From Succinispira mobilis DSM 6222 (GTDB lineage: Bacteria; Bacillota; Negativicutes; Acidaminococcales; Succinispiraceae), in the NCBI RefSeq assembly GCF_000384135.1, contig NZ_KB913028.1:709351-773350 (forward strand): DNA of 64,000 bases, given 5' to 3'. Below, one piece after another: positions 1-11,049 of the stretch (positions are counted from its first letter, which is position 1; each line of letters starts with the position of its first letter). The position numbers and the translations under genes were made by a program. A model generated the notes under the pieces. It made no database searches. It worked only from the letters and a program-made list of their open reading frames with translations, and had not been told where the DNA came from.

Positions 1-2636
<2,636 letters not shown>

Positions 2637-2721
2637 AAACAAGAATAAATATATCTCGTGGTAAAAAATTAATCTGTGAAGGTTTTGAGGGAGTTTACCC
2701 AATTGGAAATTCACCTCGATA

Positions 2722-2839
2722 ATCTGGTGGCGATAGCTAAGAGGATACACCTGTTCCCATACCGAACACAGTAGTTAAGCTCTTATACGTCGAAAGTACT
2801 TGGCTGGAGACGGCCTGGTAGGATAGATAGTTGCCAGTT
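2722..2839 (+). rRNA. 5S ribosomal RNA
   Basis: It follows the 23S gene by about 85 nt. Diagnostic 5S segments are 'CTGGTGGCGATAGC' at the 5' end, 'CCATACCGAACACAGTAGTTAAGC' broken across 2758-2780, and a 3' end that re-pairs with the 5' end (TTGCCAGTT). The length of about 118 nt is normal. The ends are set by helix I pairing and may be off by one or two bases. Confidence 0.95.
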
Positions 2840-2841
2840 AA

Positions 2842-2868
2842 GCCTTACGTCTTGGCGTAAGGTTTTTT
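2842..2868 (+). terminator. intrinsic terminator after the rRNA operon
   Basis: A 7-8 bp stem (CCTTACG/CGTAAGG) with a 6-nt loop is followed by six T. It sits 2 nt after the 5S gene and only 2 nt before the tRNA-Asn 5' end, so the tRNA must either be read through or be freed by processing. Confidence 0.85.
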
Positions 2869-2870
2869 AT

Positions 2871-2946
2871 TCCTCGATAGCTCAGTTGGTAGAGCAATCG
2901 GCTGTTAACCGATCGGTCGTAGGTTCGAGTCCTACTCGAGGAGCCA
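2871..2946 (+). tRNA. tRNA-Asn (anticodon GTT)
   Basis: This 76-nt cloverleaf has acceptor arms TCCTCGA/TCGAGGA, a D-loop with AGCTCAGTTGGTAGAGC, the anticodon loop CTGTTAA (anticodon GTT, Asn), a T-loop GGTTCGAGTCC and an encoded CCA at 2944-2946. It has no obvious promoter of its own. It sits between two terminator-like hairpins directly downstream of the 5S gene. Confidence 0.97.
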
Positions 2947-2955
2947 AATGAAATC

Positions 2956-2988
2956 AAAGCTAGATAACTTAAGTTATCTAGCTTTTTT
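2956..2988 (+). terminator. intrinsic terminator after tRNA-Asn
   Basis: A perfect 30-nt palindrome (arms AAAGCTAGATAACTT/AAGTTATCTAGCTTT) runs into six T. The very long stem with no unpaired loop bases makes it strong and probably bidirectional. It is the true end of the rRNA-tRNA unit. Confidence 0.9.
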
Positions 2989-3074
2989 ATGTGTAGTTCA
3001 AGCATTAATTTCCTGCGATTAGTTAACTAAAATAGTCTCTACTCTAGCATAAATATAAATAGTAAATTAAGTAG

Positions 3075-3103
3075 TAGGCAATAAGCATTAAGTTTAGTAT
3101 AAT
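3075..3103 (+). promoter_or_regulatory. sigma-A-type promoter of nadE
   Basis: A perfect -10 TATAAT at 3098-3103 lies 17 nt after a 4/6 -35 TAGGCA at 3075-3080. Transcription would start near 3110. The upstream ATG at 3102 lies inside the -10 box, so it cannot be the nadE start. Confidence 0.6.
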
Positions 3104-3155
3104 GGTTATTAAAATATATTTTGGAAATATAATTAATATTATGGAGGCATGTAAA

Positions 3156-5024
3156 GTGCAATATTCGTTTGTGAAGGTAGCAAGTGTTTCTATTGAAACG
3201 CAAGTTGCTAATGTAGAAGCAAATTTAGAGAAAATTATTCTAAAGACTAGAGAGGCTGCCGAAAATGGAGCTAAAATAATTGTTTTTCCAGAATTAACTT
3301 TAACAGGCTATAGCTGCCAAGATTTGTTTTATAGTAGTAGTTTACAAGAACAAGTTTTGAAAGGTTTGGAAAAACTCTTAAAAGCAACTAAAATGTTAGA
3401 TGTATTAGTATTTGTAGGGGCGCCACTTGCTTGGAAAAACGAGTTGTACAATTGTGCTGTGATTATGCTAAAAGGCGAAATTTTGGCGGTTATACCTAAA
3501 ATGAATATTCCCGAATATGGTGAGTTTTTTGAAGGACGCTATTTTTCTTCGGGAGCTAACTTAATAGAGAATAAAATTAATTTATTAGGGAAAGAGATAA
3601 ATTGTAGTAGTTCGATTATCTTACAACATAAAAAATATAATAATCTGCGAATTGGTTGCGAGCTGTGTGAAGATTTATGGTCGCCATTATCGCCAAGCAC
3701 AGTTCACGCACTTCAAGGCGCAAATATTGTTTGTAATTTATCAGCAAGCAATGAGTACTTAGGTAAAAGCAAGCAAAGAGCGGAGTTGCTAAAAGCTCAC
3801 ACGCAAAAAACTAAATTAGCTTATATTTATACTTCCGCAGGTCGGGGAGAATCGACTATGGATGTTGTTTATTCAGACTACAAGGCTATTGTAGAACTAG
3901 GAGAAATCTTGGTTGAAGCTGACTATGATCAAGAAATTATATATGCACAAATTGATTTAGAAGCAGTTCATAATTTCAGAAGAACCAAGACTGCTTTTCA
4001 AAATAAATTGCTGAAACTTCCCGAATACACTTTGATACACTTTGAGATGCAAATTATTGATATTAATGAAGGTGTAGGTCGTTATAGCGAAAAACAGCCG
4101 TTTTTGCCCAAATGGGTGGATAAAAATAATGCTTTACAGGAGTTATTTGAATTACAGAAGATTAGTTTAAAACGTCGATTGAGAGCAGTAGATACTAAGT
4201 GTATGATCATAGGCTTATCTGGGGGATTGGATTCCACTTTAACAACTTTAGTCGCTCATAGTTTGGTTCAAGAAGATCCTAAATTGCAACTAAAGCTAGT
4301 AACTATGCCTGGATTTGGAACCAGTTCGCAAACTAAAAGTAATGCTGTTAGGCTAGCGGAAGGGTTAGGTCTACAAATACAAGTTATTGATATTGCTAAA
4401 ATTTGTGAAGCACAATTACAATTGTTAGAACATACTGAGATAAACGATATAACTTACGAAAATGTTCAAGCTCGTCAAAGGACACAAATTTTATTGAATT
4501 TGGCTAATAAATGCCAAGGAATTTTATTAGGGACAGCAGATTTATCAGAAATAGCGCTAGGTTTTTGCACTTATGGTGGGGATCATTTAAGTATGTATAA
4601 TGTTAACGCTAGTATCCCCAAGACTTTGGTAAGATTATTGGTTTCGTGGTATGCTGAGCAAAAAGCCAGTATTTTAAAACAATTGTTGATGGAAATTGTG
4701 GATACAGTAATAAGTCCAGAATTGTTGAAAACTGAGGATACACAAGTACAGGCGACCGAAGAAATTGTCGGAAATTATGAAGTAATTGATTATATTTTAC
4801 ATTACCATTTGCAACATAATTTTTCACGCGAAAAAATTACACATATGACTTATTTAACTTTTGCTGAGCTGTATTCAGCTAAAGAAATTGAATTAGCTTT
4901 AGAAAATTATTTTAAACGGTTTTATCGTAATCAATTTAAACGTAGCTGTATGCCCGATGGAGCTAAATTGACTTGTGTTTCGCTATCACCACGTTCAAGT
5001 TGGCGTCAAATTAGTGATTTGTAG
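3156..5024 (+). CDS. nadE: glutamine-dependent NAD+ synthetase
   Basis: It amidates nicotinic acid adenine dinucleotide to NAD+ using glutamine and ATP, the last step of NAD synthesis, in the cytosol. The N-terminal half is a nitrilase/CN-hydrolase glutaminase with the expected Glu (FPELTLTGYS, about E46), Lys (PKMNIPEYGEF) and Cys (CELCEDLW) residues. The C-terminal half is an ATP-pyrophosphatase synthetase with the P-loop SGGLDST and the downstream GTADLSEIALGFCTYGGD motif. The GTG start at 3156 is chosen because GGAGG (3143-3147) lies 8 nt upstream and the earlier in-frame ATG falls in the promoter. The 622-aa length fits the bacterial glutaminase-containing type. trkA follows after 31 nt. 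Confidence 0.93.
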   Translation: MQYSFVKVASVSIETQVANVEANLEKIILKTREAAENGAKIIVFPELTLTGYSCQDLFYSSSLQEQVLKGLEKLLKATKMLDVLVFVGAPLAWKNELYNCAVIMLKGEILAVIPKMNIPEYGEFFEGRYFSSGANLIENKINLLGKEINCSSSIILQHKKYNNLRIGCELCEDLWSPLSPSTVHALQGANIVCNLSASNEYLGKSKQRAELLKAHTQKTKLAYIYTSAGRGESTMDVVYSDYKAIVELGEILVEADYDQEIIYAQIDLEAVHNFRRTKTAFQNKLLKLPEYTLIHFEMQIIDINEGVGRYSEKQPFLPKWVDKNNALQELFELQKISLKRRLRAVDTKCMIIGLSGGLDSTLTTLVAHSLVQEDPKLQLKLVTMPGFGTSSQTKSNAVRLAEGLGLQIQVIDIAKICEAQLQLLEHTEINDITYENVQARQRTQILLNLANKCQGILLGTADLSEIALGFCTYGGDHLSMYNVNASIPKTLVRLLVSWYAEQKASILKQLLMEIVDTVISPELLKTEDTQVQATEEIVGNYEVIDYILHYHLQHNFSREKITHMTYLTFAELYSAKEIELALENYFKRFYRNQFKRSCMPDGAKLTCVSLSPRSSWRQISDL

Positions 5025-5055
5025 AAAATAAGAAATTGTAAATGGATGGATGGAA

Positions 5056-6402
5056 ATGAGAATTATAATAGTAGGTGCTGGTAAAGTTGGTTATGCTCTA
5101 GCAAGACATTTGGCGGAAGATAATAATGATGTCGTGGTAATTGAAGAAAATGAAGAACGCCGCGATATTGTACAAAACAATTTAGATGTAATGACTTTAG
5201 GCGGCAATGGAGCTAGTGCAGTTAATTTACTTGAAGCTGGAGTGAAAGATGCTGGTATGCTAATCGCAGTTACGGCGAGTGATGAAGTAAATATGATTGC
5301 GTGTATGACGGCTAAGCGACTAGGAGTAAGTAGAACTATTGCACGGATACGCAATGAAGATTATGCCCAACAAGGAGATATCTCTATCAGTAAAACTTTG
5401 GGTATTGATGTTGTTATAAATCCAGAGTTGGTAACAGCCTTAGAAATCAATAAAATTTTGAGTACTCCTTCTAGTTTAGATATTGAGGATTTTGCCGATG
5501 GAAAGGTGCGAATGTTAGAAGTAAAAATGCGTCCTACTTCTAAAATTATTGAAATTCCTTTGCAAGATTTGGTTTTACCTAAACATATTTTAGTTGCGGG
5601 AATTTTGCGCAATAACAAAATGATTATTCCACGCGGCCAAGATATTTTAAAAGCTTCAGACCATGTTTTTTTTCTAGGGGAAACGGAAACAGTAAAGGAT
5701 TTTGAGCAAAATTTTATAACAACACGCTCCACAAAGTTGAAAAAAGTATTCATTATTGGAGCGGGGCGAGTGGGACGATATTTAGCTGTAATGTTAGAAA
5801 ATGCGGGATTTGATTTAAAAATTATCGATAGTGATAAAATAAGATGTGAATTAGTTGCCGGACAATTATCGAAGAGTATGGTTCTCTTTGGAGATGCTAC
5901 TGATAAAGAATTGTTAGTGGAAGAGGGAATTGCGCAAGCAGATGCGGTAATTTGTTTAACGGAAGATGATAAATTAAACATGTTAGCAGCCTTATTGACC
6001 AAAAATCTTGGCGCAGAGAGAACTTTTGCTAAGGTTGGCAGAGTTGAATATATTCCCATAATGGAACAAATTGGGATAGATGTAACTTTTACGCCACAAT
6101 TAATCACTGCTGGGACAATACTGCGGATGGCGCGTAGTGATGATATTTTATCGATGTCTTTAATTGAAGGTGATCAAGCGGAGGCAATGGAAATTTTATT
6201 AACTGAAGATAGCCCTGTTATTGATAAGCAACTTAAGAACATTGATATGTTTACCGAATGTCTAGTAGGTGCGATAATTAGAAATGGAGAGGTTATTGTT
6301 CCAACGGGTGAAGATTACCTGCTAAATGGTGACCGAATAGTTGTTTTTGCATTGCATAATGTTGCCAAAAAAGTTCTAGTGATATTTAAAGGTAGGAGAT
6401 AG
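5056..6402 (+). CDS. trkA: Trk system potassium uptake regulatory subunit TrkA
   Basis: This is the cytosolic NAD(H)-binding gating subunit of the Trk K+ channel. The 448 residues hold two tandem RCK units: a Rossmann fold starting MRIIIVGAGKVG and a second starting KKVFIIGAGRVG near residue 232, each followed by a TrkA_C domain. The start at 5056 is preferred over the in-frame ATG at 5050, because 5050 overlaps the GGATGG Shine-Dalgarno sequence. It ends 5 nt before trkH, so the two are translationally linked partners. Confidence 0.93.
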   Translation: MRIIIVGAGKVGYALARHLAEDNNDVVVIEENEERRDIVQNNLDVMTLGGNGASAVNLLEAGVKDAGMLIAVTASDEVNMIACMTAKRLGVSRTIARIRNEDYAQQGDISISKTLGIDVVINPELVTALEINKILSTPSSLDIEDFADGKVRMLEVKMRPTSKIIEIPLQDLVLPKHILVAGILRNNKMIIPRGQDILKASDHVFFLGETETVKDFEQNFITTRSTKLKKVFIIGAGRVGRYLAVMLENAGFDLKIIDSDKIRCELVAGQLSKSMVLFGDATDKELLVEEGIAQADAVICLTEDDKLNMLAALLTKNLGAERTFAKVGRVEYIPIMEQIGIDVTFTPQLITAGTILRMARSDDILSMSLIEGDQAEAMEILLTEDSPVIDKQLKNIDMFTECLVGAIIRNGEVIVPTGEDYLLNGDRIVVFALHNVAKKVLVIFKGRR

Positions 6403-6407
6403 TAGGT

Positions 6408-7868
6408 ATGAATTGGCATTTTGTAGGGCAAAGTTTAGGCAAGTTTTTGCAAGGCTATGCTTTAATTTTAACTACAGCACTAATGATGGGAATTTATGAT
6501 ACCGATAAAGGTGTTAAAGCTTTTACAATAACAGTTCTAGTAACTTTTTTATTAGGTAAAATATTAGCTCGCTTGAAAGTTGCTGGGGATAAGAGTATCG
6601 GTATTCGCGAAGGGTATACAATTGTATTGGGAATTTGGTTTTTAGCTACAATATTTGGGGCAATGCCCTTATACATTTATGGGGCAACGCCAACCTTGAT
6701 AAGTGCCTGGTTTGAGTCTGTGTCAGGTTTGACGACTACGGGTGCGACTGTTATTGGTAATTTAGGGGAAATGCCCCGTTCGATCTTATTATGGCGTAGT
6801 ATTATGCATTGGATTGGTGGCGTGGGCATAATTATGATGTTTGTGGCGGTTTTACCGCATATGGGCGTAGGTGTGATAAATTTAGTTAAAGCAGAGGCTT
6901 CTGGACCTACGACGGAGCGTTTAGTGCCCAGGTTGAAAGATACAGCAATAAGGTTATGGATAATTTATAGTTGTTTAACTTTGGCTGAAATTGTGCTGCT
7001 GCTATTTACGGGGATGAGTCTGTTTGATGCGGTAAATCACTCAATGTCAAGTATGGCTTGTGGCGGTTTTTCAACAAAAGATTCTAGTGTTAGCCATTTT
7101 GGTAGTTGGCAGGCAGAACTTATAATTGCGCTGTTCATGACGATTGCGGGCGGAAATTTTAATTTATATATGCATGTTTGGCGTAAGGGCTTTAAGGTTC
7201 TTTGGCATAATACAGAATTTAAGACTTATATTGGAATTTTGCTGGGAGCAATAGCGATTGTGACAGCCGATATTTTTGTAGTAGAAAATTACATGTTTAA
7301 TATTACTTATTTTCGTGATACAATATTTCAGGTAGTATCTTTTCTTACGGGGACAGGGTTTGCATCTGCTAACTTTGAAGTTTGGCCAGAACTATCAAAA
7401 ACAGTGTTAGTAATTTTGATGTTTTTAGGTGGTTGCGCTGGTTCAACTGCTGGGGGCTTAAAGATAATACGTGTTGTGATTGTTTGTAAGCAAATTTGGG
7501 CAGAAATTAAGCGGACTTTGCATCCGCGGATGATTATGACGATAAAGCTAGACAATCGAATTTTAGAAAGTAGTGTGTTAAATAGTGTTTCGCAATTTTT
7601 CGCATTATATATGTTGACAGTTGCAGTATCTGTACTGTTAGTTACAGCCTGTGGGTTAGATTTTAACAATGCATTAAGTGCTACTTTATCGACACTGGGG
7701 AACGTTGGTTTAGGATTTGGCGTAGTTGGACCATCGAGTAATGCCGGACAATTGCCTGAATCCGCTAAATTTATTTTATCTTGGTGTATGTTATTAGGAC
7801 GTTTAGAATTTTTTACTTTATTAGTGGTATTTCAAGCGGACTTTTGGCGTGGAAAAAAGGGTTGGTAA
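6408..7868 (+). CDS. trkH: Trk-type K+ transport membrane subunit TrkH
   Basis: This is the membrane pore that imports K+, partnered with the TrkA regulator encoded immediately upstream. The 486-aa length is normal. Four pore-loop motifs are visible, including SGLTTTGATV, SMACGGFSTK, GTGFASANF and STLGNVGLGFG, with many transmembrane helices between them. The conserved GGCAGSTAGGLK stretch is present. An AGGAG site lies 9 nt before the ATG. The SIMPL gene follows after 12 nt and probably shares the transcript. Confidence 0.95.
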   Translation: MNWHFVGQSLGKFLQGYALILTTALMMGIYDTDKGVKAFTITVLVTFLLGKILARLKVAGDKSIGIREGYTIVLGIWFLATIFGAMPLYIYGATPTLISAWFESVSGLTTTGATVIGNLGEMPRSILLWRSIMHWIGGVGIIMMFVAVLPHMGVGVINLVKAEASGPTTERLVPRLKDTAIRLWIIYSCLTLAEIVLLLFTGMSLFDAVNHSMSSMACGGFSTKDSSVSHFGSWQAELIIALFMTIAGGNFNLYMHVWRKGFKVLWHNTEFKTYIGILLGAIAIVTADIFVVENYMFNITYFRDTIFQVVSFLTGTGFASANFEVWPELSKTVLVILMFLGGCAGSTAGGLKIIRVVIVCKQIWAEIKRTLHPRMIMTIKLDNRILESSVLNSVSQFFALYMLTVAVSVLLVTACGLDFNNALSATLSTLGNVGLGFGVVGPSSNAGQLPESAKFILSWCMLLGRLEFFTLLVVFQADFWRGKKGW

Positions 7869-7880
7869 GGAGGTTTATTT

Positions 7881-8585
7881 ATGTATAAATTATTAAAAAA
7901 ATATTTGTTTATGATTTTGACAGTAACTTTTATGATGAACTTAGGTTCAGCCGAAGCCAGAGAAGCAAATCAAGTTAATACAATTAGTGTACGTTCTAGA
8001 GTAGAACAAGCAGTACAGGCAAATACAGCAGTAATTACTGTAGGTATCAGGGTGCAGGATTCTAAATTGCAAATAGCACAGGATAAGGCAAATTTAGTTA
8101 TGCAGAATCTTGTGCAAGAAATGCTTACTTTAGGTGTAAGCAAGTCAGATATGCAAACTAGTGACTTTAATCTTAATTATAACAAAGAAGACAAAAATAG
8201 CTTTAGAGGCTATACTTTAGAAAACAATTTAGTAATAAAAGTACGAGATATTGATAAAGCTGGAATAGTGTTGGATAAAGCACTAGAATCAGGCGCAAAT
8301 CAAATTCTTGGAATTAATTTTACCTATGAGGGTGCAGAAGAATTAAAAGATCAGTTACTTAAATTGGCAATAGAAAATGGCCGTAAAAAAGCGGATATTG
8401 TGGCTAGTGCTGATGGTCGAATTGCAGGTAGACTCTTAGAAGTTAATATCTATACTGATAGTTATCAAAAAGCAGAAATGCGAGTGAATAAGATGATGTT
8501 AGATAGCAGTGCTTTAGGTAGTCAAGTTTTAGCTGGTAACGTAGTTATAAGTTCGGAGGCAACTTTGCTATTTGAGCTTAACTAA
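7881..8585 (+). CDS. SIMPL (DUF541) domain secreted protein
   Basis: The 234-residue protein has an N-terminal signal peptide (basic KLLKKYL, hydrophobic core, then GSAEA as a likely cleavage site near residue 26) and a single SIMPL/DUF541 domain. Typical features are ISVRSRVEQAVQANTAVITVGI, here spanning roughly residues 32-54, and the FRGYTLENNLVIKVRDIDKAG block. SIMPL proteins are exported oligomers of the cell envelope with poorly defined, sometimes stress-related roles. A strong AAGGAGG precedes the ATG. No substrate can be inferred. Confidence 0.85.
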   Translation: MYKLLKKYLFMILTVTFMMNLGSAEAREANQVNTISVRSRVEQAVQANTAVITVGIRVQDSKLQIAQDKANLVMQNLVQEMLTLGVSKSDMQTSDFNLNYNKEDKNSFRGYTLENNLVIKVRDIDKAGIVLDKALESGANQILGINFTYEGAEELKDQLLKLAIENGRKKADIVASADGRIAGRLLEVNIYTDSYQKAEMRVNKMMLDSSALGSQVLAGNVVISSEATLLFELN

Positions 8586-8625
8586 TATATTAAAATAATT
8601 TGTGAATTTACTAGGAGGAACTGGC

Positions 8626-9933
8626 ATGGAAAAGCTTTTAACTCAAGCACAAGCACTAAAACAAGAAATTATCGCAAGACGTAGAGATCTACACAAACAT
8701 CCAGAATCAGCTTGGACGGAATTTAGAACAGCTAGTATCGTGGCTCAAGAGCTAACGCAGTTGGGATTTGAAGTTTTGGTTGGTGACCAGGTAATTGTGG
8801 CTTCAGAAATGATGGGTGTTCCCGATGCACTTACTTTACAAAAATGCCAAGAACGAGCTCTAAAAGAGGGCGCTGATCCTAAATGGGTAGATAAAATGCA
8901 AGGTGGGAAAACAGGGGTAATGGGTGTTATGAAGTTTTCTAAGCCTGGCAAAACAGTAGCTATTCGTGTGGATATGGACGCTAATGATGTTGAAGAAAGT
9001 AAAGATGCACAACATCAGCCTAACCAAGAAGGATTTGCTTCTGTACATGCCAATGTAATGCACGCCTGTGGTCATGATGGACACACGGCCATGGGGTTGG
9101 CTATTGCTAAATTAATTGCCGAAAATAAGGATTTATACGCAGGTACAATAAAATTAATTTTTCAACCAGGGGAAGAGGGTGTGCGTGGTGCTAAAGCCAT
9201 GGTCGCCAGTGGAATAGTAGATGATGTAGATTATTTATTTGGAATGCATGTAGGCTTTAATGCCAATCGTAATGATACTATTGTTTGTATGACCGATGGT
9301 TTCTTAGCAACGACGAAATTAGATGCTAGATTTAAAGGCTTATCAAGTCATGCTGGTTCGGCACCACATGAAGGGAAAAATGCTCTACTTGCAGCTGCTC
9401 AAGCTAGTATTTCGATGCACTCGATTGCTCGTCATGGGCAAGGAGCATCAAGAATTAATGTAGGTGTACTACAAGCTGGAACCGGTAGAAATGTGTTGCC
9501 AGATGTTGCTGTGGTGAAGCTAGAGACTCGCGGTGCGAATACCGAAATTAACGAGTACATGATGGTTGAAGCCAAAAGAATGATTCAAGCAGCAGCAATG
9601 ATGTATGATGTGGAAGTTGAAGTAGAAGAAATGGGTGGAGCACCTTCTTGCTCTTTAGACCGGGAAATGGGCGAAGAAATTCAAAAAATTCTTTTAGCCA
9701 GCGGTTACTTTGCACCTGAAGGTGTAATTAAAGAAGTTAGTCTAGGAGCTAGTGAAGATTGCTCTTACTTTATGCAACGGGTACAAGAAAAAGGTGGTAA
9801 AGCAGTTTATATGATGGCTGGTTCAGAATTGAAAGCGGGACATCATAACAGCAAATTTGACTTCAATGAAGAAACATTAGTGCGTGGTGCAGCTAGTTTA
9901 GCTCTTTTAGCTGAAAAATATACAAATAGATAG
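8626..9933 (+). CDS. M20-family amidohydrolase (AbgA/aminoacylase-like)
   Basis: A zinc amidohydrolase of peptidase family M20D that cleaves N-acyl amino acids or p-aminobenzoyl-glutamate-like amides. Metal-ligand motifs are visible: HACGHDGHTAMGL, FQPGEEGVRGAKAM, GMHVGF and a C-terminal AGHHNSKFDF. An insert after the first strand (DALTLQKCQERALKEGADPK) resembles the AbgA-type subfamily, so p-aminobenzoyl-glutamate hydrolase is possible but unproven. The start at 8626 is chosen over an upstream in-frame TTG/GTG because AGGAGG ends 7 nt before it. It has 435 aa, a usual length. Confidence 0.85.
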   Translation: MEKLLTQAQALKQEIIARRRDLHKHPESAWTEFRTASIVAQELTQLGFEVLVGDQVIVASEMMGVPDALTLQKCQERALKEGADPKWVDKMQGGKTGVMGVMKFSKPGKTVAIRVDMDANDVEESKDAQHQPNQEGFASVHANVMHACGHDGHTAMGLAIAKLIAENKDLYAGTIKLIFQPGEEGVRGAKAMVASGIVDDVDYLFGMHVGFNANRNDTIVCMTDGFLATTKLDARFKGLSSHAGSAPHEGKNALLAAAQASISMHSIARHGQGASRINVGVLQAGTGRNVLPDVAVVKLETRGANTEINEYMMVEAKRMIQAAAMMYDVEVEVEEMGGAPSCSLDREMGEEIQKILLASGYFAPEGVIKEVSLGASEDCSYFMQRVQEKGGKAVYMMAGSELKAGHHNSKFDFNEETLVRGAASLALLAEKYTNR

Positions 9934-10003
9934 TTGTAAGACTCTAGTTAATTTAAATAAAACCTATTTAAATTACAAAGGTTATATGTGAATTTATAAC
10001 TTG

Positions 10004-10040
10004 AACAGCCATGAAGGTTATTACCTTCATGGCTGTTTTT
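10004..10040 (+). terminator. intrinsic terminator between the amidohydrolase and cbiM
   Basis: A perfect 15-bp stem (arms 10004-10018 and 10023-10037, loop TATT) ends in a T-run. It lies only 25 nt before the cbiM start codon, so it may act as a leader attenuator for cbiMQO as well as ending the upstream gene. Confidence 0.85.
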
Positions 10041-10065
10041 AAATTATGTGAAAGGTGTGATTATT

Positions 10066-11043
10066 ATGCATATGGCCGATGCGCTGCTGTCACCTGGGGT
10101 GGCTCTAAGTTTTACTGGTATAAGCGCGGTTTTATTGGTGAAAAATTGTAGAAAAATTAAAGCAGAATTAAGTGAAGAAAAAATTCCTTTGATGGGAATA
10201 ATGGGAGCGTTTATCTTTGCGGCGCAGATGATTAATTTTACAATTCCTGGGACTGGTTCTAGCGGTCATCTAGGTGGAGGTTTATTACTAGCGGCATTAC
10301 TAGGTAAAGAAGCGGCTTTTATTGTAATGAGTTCAATATTGATAATTCAAGCCTTGTTTTTTGCAGATGGAGGTTTATTGGCATTAGGCTGTAATATTTT
10401 CAACTTAGGATTTTTTCCTTGTTACATCGCCTATCCTTATATTTATAAGCAATTTACACAAAAAAGTTATGAACGAAGAAATTTAAATATATCTAGCATT
10501 TTAGGGGCAATAATAGCTTTGCAAATGGGTGCCTTTATGGTGGTATTACAGACGATGCTTTCCGGAAAAACCCAATTGCCATTTATAAACTTTGTGACGC
10601 TTATGTTACCAATTCACCTAGCAATCGGACTAGTAGAGGGGTTAGTTACTGCAGCCGTTTTAAATTACATCTATCAAGTACGCCCTAATATTTTAGTGCC
10701 CAATCTAGTAGTGGAAAAACAATTTAGCATGAAAAAAGTAATTATGATCATAGGCCTCAGTAGTATCTTAGTAGCGGGGGGATTTTCTTTAATGGCCTCT
10801 GAATATCCTGATGGTTTAGAATGGTCGATAGATAAAATAACTAGTGGGCAAGAATTAGAAACTCAAGGAGAAATTTATGCTAAATTAGCGGCTTTACAAG
10901 AAAAATTTAGTTTTTTGCCAGACTATAATTTTACCGAACCGCAGACAGTAGGAACTAGTGTTGCCGGACTTGTTGGTGCTAGTATAACTTTTATAGTATT
11001 ATTATTTACGGGGAAATTATTTCGACTAAATAAGGATAATTAA
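10066..11043 (+). CDS. cbiM: cobalt ECF transporter S component CbiM fused to a PDGLE domain
   Basis: Substrate-binding membrane subunit of a cobalt (possibly nickel) ECF transporter. The mature N-terminus MHMADALLSP carries the His2 metal ligand characteristic of CbiM/NikM, which fixes the start at the ATG at 10066. Several transmembrane helices follow, with the conserved GTGSSGHLGGG metal-site motif. The last ~90 residues contain EYPDGLEWS, the PDGLE/CbiN-like domain, followed by a final membrane helix, so no separate cbiN is needed. It is first in the cbiM-cbiQ-cbiO operon; cbiQ follows after 6 nt. No cobalamin riboswitch is seen upstream. Confidence 0.92.
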   Translation: MHMADALLSPGVALSFTGISAVLLVKNCRKIKAELSEEKIPLMGIMGAFIFAAQMINFTIPGTGSSGHLGGGLLLAALLGKEAAFIVMSSILIIQALFFADGGLLALGCNIFNLGFFPCYIAYPYIYKQFTQKSYERRNLNISSILGAIIALQMGAFMVVLQTMLSGKTQLPFINFVTLMLPIHLAIGLVEGLVTAAVLNYIYQVRPNILVPNLVVEKQFSMKKVIMIIGLSSILVAGGFSLMASEYPDGLEWSIDKITSGQELETQGEIYAKLAALQEKFSFLPDYNFTEPQTVGTSVAGLVGASITFIVLLFTGKLFRLNKDN

Positions 11044-11049
11044 ATATTA

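Noticed and set aside
3102-3155. Longer nadE start at ATG 3102
   Set aside because: It falls in the TATAAT -10 box and lacks a ribosome site; GTG 3156 has GGAGG 8 nt upstream.
5361-6107. A 248-codon minus-strand open frame within trkA
   Set aside because: Shadow of the well-conserved TrkA frame; low-complexity Ser/Ile composition.
9934-10065. Possible cobalamin riboswitch before cbiM
   Set aside because: None of the B12-box motifs found at 44838-44986 are present here.
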